From Desulfobacterales bacterium RIFOXYA12_FULL_46_15 (GTDB lineage Bacteria; Desulfobacterota; Desulfobacteria; Desulfobacterales; Desulfobacteraceae), in assembly GCA_001799395.1 (NCBI GenBank), contig MGTJ01000064.1, forward strand, positions 14,080-50,573: a stretch of 36,494 nucleotides of DNA. The letters are read 5' to 3'. Below the pieces are notes generated by a model. It saw only the letters and a program-made list of their open reading frames with translations, had not been told where the DNA came from and did not search any database. The translations under genes and the position numbers were made by a program. How positions within the stretch are numbered: position 1 is the first letter of the stretch; every line of letters begins with the position of its first letter. Below are positions 1-7,944 of this stretch, one piece after another.

Positions 1-43
1 GAAAAGCCCCGCCGTAACTGCCGTAATAGCCTCTGTTTTTCAT
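1..43 (-). CDS. trpB: Tryptophan synthase beta chain-like protein, N-terminal fragment (cut by window edge)
   Basis: Only the first 14 codons are in the window. They read M-K-N-R-G-Y-Y-G-S-Y-G-G-A-F, which fits the G-x-Y-G-x-x-G-G-x-F/Y opening of the TrpB family (PLP-dependent synthesis of tryptophan from indole and serine). The ATG at 43 has a GGAG ribosome site 7 bases upstream. The gene lies 36 bases downstream of the GntR regulator on the same strand, so the two may be cotranscribed. The call rests on a short N-terminal signature only. A TrpB-like beta-elimination or beta-replacement enzyme with another substrate is equally possible, which a dedicated GntR partner would fit. Confidence 0.55.
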   Translation of the reverse strand, partial: MKNRGYYGSYGGAF

Positions 44-79
44 GGTGTGACTCCATTCATAAAAAATAAATTTATAATC

Positions 80-802
80 TTAAAAAAGACGGATGGTCTG
101 TGAAAATACAAAATGGTCTGTCCTGCAATACAATCTTGAAAATATGGCTTTGTCCACGCCCGGAAAATGAAGGGTTCTTTCCACCATAAGGATGGGGTCT
201 GTAATTTTGAGGTCCAGGAGCCCGGCTTTTGTATCAGGCAGGGTTGAGAGCCTGAAGGTCTGCCGGGCCGATTCAGGCTGAAAAAAATAATGGCCCGACA
301 CAATCTCTGAAAGGGACCTGTTTTCAAGATCCATTTGATCCAGGCCAAAAAACAATTTTGGATGAAGATAAAAGTCTTCCAGCAGGATGGGATGGGTTTC
401 AACCCGGGTCAGCCGGGAGAAAAAAAATGCCGGTTGACTGTCAAAGGGATTGGTTTCATCGTGGAGAATGTTTTGAACCGATATATTTTCAACCAGTGTT
501 GATACGTATTTGATCCCTTTGGTCAGAAAGGCCTGGGAGGTTCCGGCCAGGGTAAACAGATCCACTTCATGCTCTTTTTGCCGGACAAAGGTGCCGGAAC
601 CCCTTTTTCTTTCCAGAAGGCCTTTGCGGACAAGATTGTCCATGGCCTGCCGTACCGTAGGGCGGCCGATGCCGTATTGTTTTGCAATGGCTGTTTCAGA
701 GGGGACGGCATTGCCTGGTGAATATACACCGGACCGGATCTGTTCTGTCAGGATATCGGCCAGTTGATGGTATAAGGGAAGCGGCGACTGGGGATTGAGC
801 AT
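80..802 (-). CDS. GntR family regulator with UTRA ligand domain (HutC type)
   Basis: This 240-residue protein has the usual GntR/HutC layout. A winged helix occupies about residues 5-72, with the family signature PSETAIAKQYGIGRPTVRQA followed by a wing containing RKRGSGTFV. A UTRA effector-binding domain fills about 85-240. HutC-type members bind operator DNA as dimers and release it on binding a small metabolite such as an amino acid or sugar derivative. The ATG at 802 has AAGGA 8 bases upstream. A strong promoter lies just upstream (841-869). The next gene on the strand is the TrpB-like fragment, which is the likeliest target besides the regulator itself. The effector cannot be told from sequence. 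Confidence 0.9.
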   Translation of the reverse strand: MLNPQSPLPLYHQLADILTEQIRSGVYSPGNAVPSETAIAKQYGIGRPTVRQAMDNLVRKGLLERKRGSGTFVRQKEHEVDLFTLAGTSQAFLTKGIKYVSTLVENISVQNILHDETNPFDSQPAFFFSRLTRVETHPILLEDFYLHPKLFFGLDQMDLENRSLSEIVSGHYFFQPESARQTFRLSTLPDTKAGLLDLKITDPILMVERTLHFPGVDKAIFSRLYCRTDHFVFSQTIRLF

Positions 803-840
803 TTTTGTATCCTTGACATAATAATTAAAATCTGAGGCAG

Positions 841-869
841 ATTCTATAAAGAATATGTAAAGTTGTCAA
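841..869 (-). promoter_or_regulatory. Sigma-70 type promoter for the GntR gene
   Basis: On the minus strand the -35 element TTGACA (864-869) is separated by exactly 17 bases from the -10 element TAGAAT (841-846). This is close to the consensus and correctly placed for the regulator starting at 802. A second copy of CTTGACA in the opposite orientation lies at 812-818, making an inverted pair that flanks the promoter and leader. Confidence 0.65.
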
Positions 870-875
870 GACATT

Positions 876-1757
876 TTAACTGATTTTATATTTTTCTTTG
901 AGGGCATTTAAAAAACCTGAAATGATTTTTTCAGATTGCCGTTTTTCAAGACAGGCAATCCCCAGCAGTATTTTCATTTCAAACCCATTCCAGATAATGG
1001 CGGCTCCCTCCCGGACAAGCTCCAGGGCCTCGTCCTTTCTCATGAGGGCAAGTCCTGTTCCTGATTTTACAAGCTCTTTGACGATATTTTCCTCCACAGC
1101 TTCCGTGACCGGGTTCAGTTTCAGATTTTTTCCCCTGAGGCGGTTCTGGAATTCCAGGTGAAAAGGGCAGCCATGCCTGGTCCAGACCCAGGGAAGAGTT
1201 GCAATGGTTTCAATCCGTTCATGTTCCATATGCTTTGCCATGCCGATGGGAATGACCACGCAGATATCCACCATTGACAAGGTCAGGGAAAAAATGGAAT
1301 CTTCCTGTATCCGGCCGTAATGAAAGCCCACATCTATTTTTTCTTGCCTGAGCATTTGAGAGGTTTCAAAGGTCCGGCTTTCAATATAGCTTAAACTGAC
1401 CCCCGGCATCTGCTCCGTCATTCTCTTGCTGATATCTGACACCTGGAGAAATTTAGGGTCTGTGTTAATGCCGATATTCAAACTCCCGGAAATCCTGGTA
1501 TGCAGATCCATGGCTTTCTGCTTCATTTGCAGAGACGCCTGGACAACGGCCCTGGCCTCAGAAATCATCTTTTCCCCCACCCTGCTCAACTGCATTCCCC
1601 TGGGTTGCCGGATGAAAAGCCCAACCCCCAGTTCCCTTTCCAGGGCCTTGATCTGTGAACTCAAGGCAGACTGGCTGATATTCATCATCTGTGCGGCACG
1701 GGTGAGATTTCCTGTTTCGGAAACTGCGATAAAAGCTTCAAGCTGATAGATTTCCAT
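876..1757 (-). CDS. LysR family transcriptional regulator
   Basis: This 293-residue protein has a typical LysR length. The N-terminal winged helix (about 1-60) carries FIAVSETGNLTRAAQMMNIS and SALSSQIKALERELG, the classical LTTR helix-turn-helix. A periplasmic-binding-protein-like inducer domain follows (about 90-293). The start is placed at the ATG at 1757, because the alternative TTG at 1769 lies in sequence that belongs to an integrase remnant. No good ribosome site is visible in front of either start. LysR genes are often divergent from their targets, but here the upstream side is the integrase remnant. The native promoter and partner therefore appear to have been lost, and the gene may be poorly expressed. 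The regulated pathway is unknown. Confidence 0.85.
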   Translation of the reverse strand: MEIYQLEAFIAVSETGNLTRAAQMMNISQSALSSQIKALERELGVGLFIRQPRGMQLSRVGEKMISEARAVVQASLQMKQKAMDLHTRISGSLNIGINTDPKFLQVSDISKRMTEQMPGVSLSYIESRTFETSQMLRQEKIDVGFHYGRIQEDSIFSLTLSMVDICVVIPIGMAKHMEHERIETIATLPWVWTRHGCPFHLEFQNRLRGKNLKLNPVTEAVEENIVKELVKSGTGLALMRKDEALELVREGAAIIWNGFEMKILLGIACLEKRQSEKIISGFLNALKEKYKIS

Positions 1758-2000
1758 TTTCCGTATCAATATCTTTTCTCATCGCATGGGTATAAATTTT
1801 CAAGGTCTTCACATCGGCATGGCCCGCCTCTGATATAAATTTTATTTTGACCGAAATCCAAAATAATGAATATACCTCAATATCCATTGACAATAGGTTG
1901 TTTCTGTACTAAACGCATCGTGATAATACCTTAAAATTTCTTTTACCTGGTCCATCAATTTTGCTACAGGGTTAGGACAAAATTTGGTGTTATTTTTCAT
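1738..2000 (-). pseudogene. Decayed integron-type tyrosine recombinase (IntI-like), two out-of-frame fragments
   Basis: Translation of the minus strand from the ATG at 2000 gives 52 codons ending at TAA (1842-1844). They contain KLMDQVKEILRYYHDAFSTE followed by TTYCQWILRYIHYFG, which matches the N-terminal SAM-like core-binding domain of integron integrases (IntI1 has the equivalent K-V-L-D-Q-L-R-E and R-T-E-Q-A-Y-V-H-W). In another frame, about 1774-1833 reads ISEAGHADVKTLKIYTHAMR. This is the C-terminal catalytic block with the conserved G-H and the nucleophile-tyrosine motif I-Y-T-H. The roughly 200 residues between, including the first catalytic Arg, are missing, so the enzyme must be dead. 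The second frame stays open to TGA at 1738-1740, inside the LysR gene, but similarity ends near 1774. Confidence 0.8.
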
Positions 2001-2009
2001 TTTTCAGAC

Positions 2010-2125
2010 TTTAATATGGCAATAAGTGTACAAAGATTACATTTTTTAAGGTTTAATATAGGAATAAGCGGGAAAAAGTGCAACCTATATATATAAAAAT
2101 ATCATGTACTTTTTACACTTATTGC
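2010..2125. repeat. Inverted and direct repeats in the leader between the integrase remnant and the GNAT gene
   Basis: GCAATAAGTGTA at 2019-2030 is repeated in perfect inverse as TACACTTATTGC at 2114-2125, with further matching bases on the inner side (AAAG/CTTT). A related direct copy at about 2052-2080 (TTTAATATAGGAATAAGCGG) resembles 2011-2029 (TTAATATGGCAATAAG). This is where the attI recombination site and cassette promoter of an integron would sit. I do not see a canonical GTTRRRY core here, so the role is unproven. Confidence 0.5.
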
Positions 2126-2149
2126 TCTGATAGGGCGGAACGATAGATT
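2122..2149 (+). promoter_or_regulatory. Candidate promoter for the GNAT gene
   Basis: TTGCTC (2122-2127) and TAGATT (2144-2149) are separated by 16 bases and lie about 60 bases before the acetyltransferase ATG. Both elements are imperfect matches to the sigma-70 consensus. In an intact integron a cassette promoter would sit in this stretch. Confidence 0.3.
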
Positions 2150-2206
2150 ACTAAATTATTCAATTTCTGCGCCGTCTGATAATCCATTAAGAAGGAGTGT
2201 ATTCCT

Positions 2207-2725
2207 ATGCAACTATCAAATTACATTATTCGCTCCCCTCGTCTTGCAGATCTCGATCGTTGTTTTGAGATCGAGACTATTTCATACGAGGGTGACGAAG
2301 CCGCTACCAGAGAAAAAATAAAAACGCGTATCGAAAACTATCCTATGGGTTTTATGATTATTGAAATCAATAACGAGGTAGCCGGTTTTATTAATTCGGG
2401 TTGTGCTGATAATGTGCAAATGTCTGATGAAAAATTCAAAGAACTGATCGGACACCACCCTGATGGTAAACACAACGTGATCATGTCTGTCGTTGTTCAT
2501 CCCAACTATCAAGGTTTGGGACTTTCTTCCATTTTACTGGTTAACTACGTGCTGCGAATGAAACGTCTCAATAAAGTGTCAATTCAGCTGATGTGTAAAG
2601 AAATACATATTAAGTTATATGAGCATTTTGGCTTCAAATATGTCAAACCGTCAATATCTCATCATGGCGGCATGTCATGGCATGAAATGGTTATGCCTCT
2701 CAAGATCGCAGCACAACACACATAG
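2207..2725 (+). CDS. GNAT family N-acetyltransferase
   Basis: This 172-residue protein spans one GNAT fold. The acetyl-CoA binding motif A is clear at about residues 95-115: VVVHPNYQGLGLSSILL, with the Q-G-L-G-L-S pyrophosphate loop. The C-terminal part contains YEHFGFK, a usual GNAT motif B element. The start is supported by AAGGAG 9 bases upstream of the ATG. The gene is visibly more AT-rich than its neighbours and points away from the integrase remnant, as a first integron cassette would. GNATs are common cassette cargo. The substrate is unknown; candidates include an aminoglycoside, polyamine, arylalkylamine or protein N-terminus. It could act alone or as a toxin-like enzyme, but no antitoxin is adjacent to it. 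Confidence 0.85.
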   Translation: MQLSNYIIRSPRLADLDRCFEIETISYEGDEAATREKIKTRIENYPMGFMIIEINNEVAGFINSGCADNVQMSDEKFKELIGHHPDGKHNVIMSVVVHPNYQGLGLSSILLVNYVLRMKRLNKVSIQLMCKEIHIKLYEHFGFKYVKPSISHHGGMSWHEMVMPLKIAAQHT

Positions 2726-2953
2726 GAGAAAAAAAACCTTTGCTTGGCCAGCAACAGGATCGCGTACATTGCATTCTGCATTGAGAACAGTGCTTCTGAA
2801 AGATGGCTGTTTGAGGCATTAAAGGAAATCCCGACTATCGATCAATTTTATTTGCTGTTTTTATTAGTCCGGGATCAAATAATCATTGATGGCTTGACAA
2901 AAGATCAATTTGGTATCTACTCTATGGTATATCTCATTATACAGGGAGGAAAA

Positions 2954-3202
2954 ATGGATACTGCAAAATTGTTTATTAATGGTCGAAGTCAGGCATTACG
3001 ATTACCAAAGGCCTACCGATTTGAAGGGAAAGAGGTTTATATAAAAAAAATTTCACAAGGGATTCTCTTAATCCCCAAAGATAAAACGATTTGGGGTGTT
3101 TGGGAAAAAAATCTTAAAAAATATGATAATCCCTTAATGACTGATCGGAATCAACCTGATTCTCAACAGGAAAGAGCTGGCTTAGATGAACTTTTTGATT
3201 GA
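2954..3202 (+). CDS. vapB: VapB-type antitoxin (AbrB/SpoVT fold)
   Basis: This 82-residue protein begins [20 protein letters not shown], the hallmark of VapB/VagC antitoxins with a swapped-hairpin AbrB DNA-binding domain (residues 1-45). The C-terminal tail is polar and would wrap the toxin. The start at 2954 is chosen because GGAGG lies 4 bases upstream; the frame stays open further upstream, but that part does not resemble the family. The stop overlaps the toxin start by 17 bases, the usual translational coupling. It neutralises the PIN RNase encoded next and probably represses the pair. Confidence 0.85.
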   Translation: MDTAKLFINGRSQALRLPKAYRFEGKEVYIKKISQGILLIPKDKTIWGVWEKNLKKYDNPLMTDRNQPDSQQERAGLDELFD

Positions 3203-3587
3203 TACGAATATATGTATTTATATTATGAATGAAAAACCCATTGAGGTTATTCAAAAATTTAAAAATACAGAAATTGGTCAAATTGGTATATCAAGCATTA
3301 CTGTTTCTGAACTCTACTATGGCGTTTCAAAAAGCAAATTCCGAAAACAAAATGCCAGGCGTCTGGAAGAGTTCCTTATTCCTTTTGATATTCTTCCATA
3401 TGATGAAAATGCATCAAAGATTTATGGTGAAATTCGTGCACAGCTTGAAAGCCAAGGAAGCATAATTGGTCCTCTTGATCTTCTTATTGCAGCCCATGCG
3501 ATGAGTAATGATTTGATTTTGATTACAAATAATGAGGATGAATTCAGAAGAATAGCCTCATTGAAAATTGAGAACTGGGTTGGTTAA
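3186..3587 (+). CDS. vapC: VapC-type PIN domain ribonuclease toxin
   Basis: This 133-residue protein spans a single PIN domain. It starts [13 protein letters not shown] with the first catalytic Asp in L-I-D-T-N. The conserved Glu lies in [11 protein letters not shown]. The distal acidic residues are in [12 protein letters not shown] and in [11 protein letters not shown]. All four metal-coordinating positions of the family look intact, so the toxin is probably active; VapC enzymes cut tRNA or rRNA and arrest growth. It overlaps the antitoxin gene. Together with the GNAT gene it forms the AT-rich accessory patch beside the integrase remnant, where a toxin-antitoxin pair would help retain the segment. 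Confidence 0.9.
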   Translation: MNFLIDTNICIYIMNEKPIEVIQKFKNTEIGQIGISSITVSELYYGVSKSKFRKQNARRLEEFLIPFDILPYDENASKIYGEIRAQLESQGSIIGPLDLLIAAHAMSNDLILITNNEDEFRRIASLKIENWVG

Positions 3588-3715
3588 GGATAGGCCGACA
3601 CAGAACCCGTCATGTAAAGTTTATCCGGAACCGTTGATGGGCCAGATAAAATTAGGTGCGAATCAAAAGAAATTCAAAAAGTGGCCTGATGATGATCTTG
3701 TCACAGCGGTGGCCG

Positions 3716-5398
3716 TTACTCCAGAAGCCAGGATTCATGGTTGTAAATGCTGAGAAGGACCGGGTCAAGAAGGCTGTTGATCCTTTTGTCGGTTGTCTCA
3801 AGCTCTCCTTTACCGAAAACAAGTTCGCTTCTGAAGGACTCAGGGGTGATAAACCTTGTGGGTACATCCATAGCGAGATGCTTGATCCTTTCCTGGATTT
3901 TTTCTTTTTTCAGGTTGGGGTGAAAGGCCATGAACCATCCCCAGTCGCCGAAGCTGGGCACGTTTTCATGAAAGGGAAGGATGGAAAGGCCCGCACTTTC
4001 AATGGTTCTTCCGATACATAGATAGCTTTCCCTTGCCAGATAAGGAGAGGTGGCCTGGACTACCATGAACCCATGCTGGGAAAGGCGGAGCCTTATTTTT
4101 TTGTAAAATTCCGTTGCATAGAGTTTGGTAAGCTCCGGCGAGGATGGGTCGGGCAGATCGACGAGGATAATATCAAAGAATCCCAGGACATCACCCAGGA
4201 ATTTATCCGCATCCACGTTCATGACCCTGACGTCGGCCAGTTTCAGGGTAGCGCCGGGCTCTGAAGGGGTGGTCCTGCGGTTTGCCTCCGTATAGACCCT
4301 TTTACGGATGCCCGGAGAAATGCCGTTGCCTTTCAGGGTGACGACACGGGCATCCTTAAAGGCATCCTGGTTGATCTTTGTCAGCACGGGATGAGTGGCT
4401 GCCAGATCGGTCATTTCAGGATCAAGATCCACCAGGAGGATTTCCCTGACATCCTTGTATTTTAATACCTCCCTCAAAGCACAGCCGTCACCGCCTCCCA
4501 GGATAAGAACCCTTTCTCTTTGGGGGGCAAGATTCATGACCGGGTGAACCATGGGTTCATGGTAGCGCTGTTCATCCGTGCTGCAAAACTGAAGATTGCC
4601 GTTCAGAAAAAGCCGGACCTCATCCAGGGGTTTGTCATGGGTGAGGGTAATATGCTGGTATTGAGTGGTTTTGCTAAAGATCACCGGATCATCATACAGT
4701 GGCTGCTCAAGCTTGATATTCCATTGTTTGTTGTTCAGATATCCGAAACAGATAGAGCTGAAAGTCAGTACCATGATAACCGGCAGGACCAGGCCTTTTT
4801 TGATGAGATTTTTTTTTGAAAAATAGAAAAAAGTGACCACGGCCAGGGAAAAATTGGCTCCGGCGGTCAGAAAGGCTGCCTCTGTAATGGATGTAAATCT
4901 TAAGAGAACAAAGACATAAAGCATGGAACCTATGAGGCTGCCGATATAATCCGCGCTCAGGATGCTTCCGAGATTGGTGGACAATTCCCTGCTGAAATCA
5001 TTGTTTATCCGGATAATGACAGGAATTTCAAGCCCGATCATGATCCCGATGAAACTAACAAAAAAATACAGGACCAGGATATAGTGGGCGGTATAGCTGT
5101 AAGCCAGATAGGTCAGTGTGGGGGAAAAGCCTCCGGCAAGGGCCAGGCCCGTCTCAACCCCGATAAAGGCATAAATCAGAAAGGATTTTGAAATCCTTGA
5201 CTGGATGAGGCTGCCGAACCCCATCCAGAAGAGCATGAGTCCGATGACCATGGCCCACTGTTCAAAGGAATTGCCAAGGATCATGGAGGCAAGGCTGGCC
5301 TGGATATATTCCAGGATAATGCCGCAGGCACCGCTGGCAAACATGCAGGCGCAAAGGAGGAAGGATGCAAAATTGATCGGTTTTCCGGTCAGAATCAT
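3716..5398 (-). CDS. Membrane-anchored spermidine synthase-like aminopropyltransferase
   Basis: The 560 residues fall into two parts. About 1-220 form a hydrophobic domain with around seven transmembrane segments. About 235-545 form a spermidine synthase/methyltransferase Rossmann domain. The nucleotide-binding loop is LILGGGDGCALREVLKY (about 298-314), followed by L-V-D-L-D-P-E-M. A substrate loop R-Y-H-E-P-M-V-H and an acidic motif D-L-P-D-P near residue 403 match the polyamine synthase pattern. The likely reaction is transfer of an aminopropyl group from decarboxylated S-adenosylmethionine to an amine, but no SAM decarboxylase gene is nearby. It is last in the six-gene operon and starts 3 bases after the DUF350 stop with no visible ribosome site, implying translational coupling. 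Confidence 0.85.
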   Translation of the reverse strand: MILTGKPINFASFLLCACMFASGACGIILEYIQASLASMILGNSFEQWAMVIGLMLFWMGFGSLIQSRISKSFLIYAFIGVETGLALAGGFSPTLTYLAYSYTAHYILVLYFFVSFIGIMIGLEIPVIIRINNDFSRELSTNLGSILSADYIGSLIGSMLYVFVLLRFTSITEAAFLTAGANFSLAVVTFFYFSKKNLIKKGLVLPVIMVLTFSSICFGYLNNKQWNIKLEQPLYDDPVIFSKTTQYQHITLTHDKPLDEVRLFLNGNLQFCSTDEQRYHEPMVHPVMNLAPQRERVLILGGGDGCALREVLKYKDVREILLVDLDPEMTDLAATHPVLTKINQDAFKDARVVTLKGNGISPGIRKRVYTEANRRTTPSEPGATLKLADVRVMNVDADKFLGDVLGFFDIILVDLPDPSSPELTKLYATEFYKKIRLRLSQHGFMVVQATSPYLARESYLCIGRTIESAGLSILPFHENVPSFGDWGWFMAFHPNLKKEKIQERIKHLAMDVPTRFITPESFRSELVFGKGELETTDKRINSLLDPVLLSIYNHESWLLE

Positions 5399-5401
5399 GG
5401 A

Positions 5402-6286
5402 TTACATGGAAAAGGCGATAATAATGGCAACGGCGGTCATGGCACATTCCACCACGATCATGGCTGCTATATTCCGGTCTTCCTTGATTTCTATGGTAAT
5501 GCTCGTCGTGGGCAAAAGAAGTTTGCCCACGACGGTTTTGAAGACCAGGAGCAAGATGATCCCGTAAACTGTATACAGGCAGAAACTCAGGGTGTCATGG
5601 GCCCATCCTGTGAAGGGTCCGGAAAGGCTTGCCATGAGGATAATGCCGAAAGCCATGAGGGTCCCCCCAAGTCCTATCCCGGCAGCCAGGTTATTGTTTT
5701 GTATCTCGTTTCTCACATTAAAGGGAGTGGTCAGTTGATAAAGAAAGCCAAAGAGAAGAAGGGCTATCTGGCCCAGGATAAAAAAGAGAACCGCGCTGGC
5801 AATACCTTCAATAAAGGTGCCGCCTGTTCCTGATATGGCCCCGTTCAGGATAAATCCCGTGGCCACTGACATCCCGGCTTCCACCATGCCCACGGCAGAA
5901 TTTCCCTTAATCTTTTTCCCATCCGGTGTGATGATGACTTTTACACATTCCTGGTCATTGCTGATATTGCCCAGCATGATATAATCATTGACAAACCGGG
6001 ATGAAAACATGAACCCGGTAATAATCAGACCGTCAATCATCAACTGGAAAAGATCGGAAAAAAATCCGTTTGAAGTCCCTCCCATGGCACCACAAAGCGC
6101 AACGGCAATCCCAAGGTAAAGCCCTGCCCGTCTTAACCCGACCGCCACATTACCGTTATCAATCTCTATATCATCATCAAATTCCCGGGTTCTCCAGTCA
6201 TCCACTTTTTTGACAAGCCAGATAAAAAAGACACCCAGGACGACATACATCAATCCCTGACCAAGATCTGCAATCATTTTCGCCAT
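5402..6286 (-). CDS. DUF350 (YjfL-like) membrane protein with two repeats
   Basis: This 294-residue protein is very hydrophobic, with about eight membrane segments. It appears to hold two tandem DUF350 units: one starting near residue 8, with the family-like stretch NGNVAVGLRRAGLYLGIAVA, and a second starting near residue 145, with NEIQNNNLAAGIGLGGTLMA. DUF350 proteins are inner-membrane proteins of unknown function found beside spermidine synthase-like and PspA/YjfK-like genes (E. coli yjfL belongs to such a cluster), so the context here is typical. A GAGGAG ribosome site lies 9 bases before the ATG. A small-molecule channel or membrane scaffold role is often suggested but not established. 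Confidence 0.85.
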   Translation of the reverse strand: MAKMIADLGQGLMYVVLGVFFIWLVKKVDDWRTREFDDDIEIDNGNVAVGLRRAGLYLGIAVALCGAMGGTSNGFFSDLFQLMIDGLIITGFMFSSRFVNDYIMLGNISNDQECVKVIITPDGKKIKGNSAVGMVEAGMSVATGFILNGAISGTGGTFIEGIASAVLFFILGQIALLLFGFLYQLTTPFNVRNEIQNNNLAAGIGLGGTLMAFGIILMASLSGPFTGWAHDTLSFCLYTVYGIILLLVFKTVVGKLLLPTTSITIEIKEDRNIAAMIVVECAMTAVAIIIAFSM

Positions 6287-6313
6287 ATTTAGTTTCTCCT
6301 CTTTGGAATCATT

Positions 6314-7942
6314 CTATTTGCCTCTGCTGCCGGGGCCGCCGCCGCGCAAACCTTCACCCGCACCCCGGACCGAAGCAGTCCGGTTTTTGAAACCGCCGCT
6401 CTGTGCATATGCCGTGCTTTGAAATCCGGGGGATTGTTTGACATAGGCCCCATGGGTTCCATATTGGGTTAATCCGTTTTTTGTATCGCCAAAATAAGGC
6501 TTCTGGTAACGGTAGTTGTTATGCCAGCCATTCCAGGAATTATAATTGTAGAAAAAGGGCATGGAGGAAAAAAGATGAGAGAAAAAGGCATATTTTCCAT
6601 ACCATGACCAAAACCGGTCTCCATGGTTATCTTCCTTCCATTCCCCGTATTTCTGATTGCCTACATAGGCCATGCCGGGCGGTGCAGCCTGAATCAGGCG
6701 GTCCTGTTCAAATACACCATAGGGTTTTGCCAGGATGGCCATGCCCAGGAATTCCAGATTGGCCTCATAAAAACTTTCATCCACCTGTTCCCATCCGGTT
6801 TCTTTGGTTTCACCGTTTTCTTCCAGGATATATTTATGGAAATAGGTTTCTTTTGTGTCTTCCACATAAAAGGAGGCGGCATTGTGCCCCCGGGGCCACT
6901 GGTCTGCAGGGTTGATGGAAAGTTCTTTCCAGGCATCACCGATATTGCTTTTCATGCTTGAACCCGTGAAACCTGCAGTGATGACGGCAATTTCATCCAG
7001 GTTTTCCTGTGTCAATATCTCGTAAAGCTCGGGGCTTATTTCCCTCTGAAATGCCACTGTAACCGGGTTGTCATACTCGGCGTTTTCATCCCAGGATTCG
7101 CGCTTGATGGTGACCACATAATCTTCCTTCATATCTTTCAGGATTTTTGTATAACTTGAATAAAGTCCGGCCAGATCTTTTGAAAGGGCCGCCTCAAGTC
7201 GTTTTGCCTGCTCAAGTCCGTCTGAAATGGCTTTTGCACTGTCGGTCAATACAGCATAGTCGGCTTCGATTCCGGATGCATGATGCTCATATTCAGCCTT
7301 TACACGGTCCAGATGACCCGGGGATTCCTCGCCCAGTGTTGATAAGGGAAGAAACCGGGCATTGATTTTTTCAGCCGAATCCGAAAAATCCAGAAGCCCT
7401 TTTGCAACAGGGCCTTCTTTGATCCTGCCTGCAATCTCCAGGATGGCTGAAGCATTGGTTTTTGCCTTGGAATGGACACTCCCGGCATTTTTTTTGGTCT
7501 CAAGGATCATCAAAAACCGGGAAGACGGGTACCGGTATAACTCTTCGGCATCCTTTATGATCTGTTTGATCCGCTCCACCTGCTTTTGGACATCGGGTAC
7601 AAGTTCGGGTGTATTTTTTTTGATCAGGGGAGAAAGCTCTTTGTCATAGACTTCCTTTGCCCGGTTCAACTCGTCCTTTGCCTGCAGGAATTTTCCCGGC
7701 CAGTTTTCCCTGACGCTAAACCGCTCTATGGATTTAAAATCAGAAGAACCGGTTTGGCCTTCATATTTTTCCCTATGCTTATCCACCAGCGAAAGCCCGG
7801 TCTTTATAGCTCCGGGAAGGGATTGTGCATCTTTTTTCAGCTCTTTTGGAAGACCGTCGCCGCACCCGGTCAAAAAGGCCAGAAACCCGAACAGGGTCAA
7901 CCATACAAGGACTTCTTCAAGGCGGCATTTTTTTTTCGCCAT
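6314..7942 (-). CDS. Lipoprotein of unknown function with helical body and aromatic/Gly-rich tail
   Basis: This 542-residue protein has a lipoprotein signal ending in the lipobox L-T-G-C (Cys about residue 27). The residue after Cys is Gly, not Asp, so outer-membrane sorting is allowed. Residues about 30-280 are charged and probably helical or coiled-coil. About 290-430 form a more compact mixed domain (IKRESWDENAEYDNP onwards). The tail from about 440 is rich in Tyr, Trp, Phe, Asn and Gly (F-F-Y-N-Y-N-S-W-N-G-W) and ends in Gly/Arg repeats. I do not recognise a named family. It lies in the polyamine/TelA operon, 2 bases after the DUF4178-like gene, so it is probably the envelope component of that module. 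Confidence 0.75.
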   Translation of the reverse strand: MAKKKCRLEEVLVWLTLFGFLAFLTGCGDGLPKELKKDAQSLPGAIKTGLSLVDKHREKYEGQTGSSDFKSIERFSVRENWPGKFLQAKDELNRAKEVYDKELSPLIKKNTPELVPDVQKQVERIKQIIKDAEELYRYPSSRFLMILETKKNAGSVHSKAKTNASAILEIAGRIKEGPVAKGLLDFSDSAEKINARFLPLSTLGEESPGHLDRVKAEYEHHASGIEADYAVLTDSAKAISDGLEQAKRLEAALSKDLAGLYSSYTKILKDMKEDYVVTIKRESWDENAEYDNPVTVAFQREISPELYEILTQENLDEIAVITAGFTGSSMKSNIGDAWKELSINPADQWPRGHNAASFYVEDTKETYFHKYILEENGETKETGWEQVDESFYEANLEFLGMAILAKPYGVFEQDRLIQAAPPGMAYVGNQKYGEWKEDNHGDRFWSWYGKYAFFSHLFSSMPFFYNYNSWNGWHNNYRYQKPYFGDTKNGLTQYGTHGAYVKQSPGFQSTAYAQSGGFKNRTASVRGAGEGLRGGGPGSRGK

Positions 7943-7944
7943 CC

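Noticed and set aside
40-402. A minus-strand reading frame of about 120 codons inside the GntR gene
   Set aside because: It lies within the GntR coding region in another frame, lacks a recognisable fold, and has an improbable composition.
2744-2953. An in-frame TTG-started extension of the VapB antitoxin (70 more residues)
   Set aside because: The extra residues do not look like the antitoxin family, and a good ribosome site sits directly before the ATG at 2954. The open frame also runs back to the GNAT stop, which can happen by chance in AT-rich DNA.
2126-3715. attC (59-base element) sites after the GNAT or VapC genes
   Set aside because: I looked for paired RYYYAAC and GTTRRRY cores with an inverted-repeat body and found none that fit.
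3568-3753. A short plus-strand frame overlapping the ends of VapC and the spermidine synthase gene
   Set aside because: No ribosome site, no family resemblance, and it overlaps two better supported genes.
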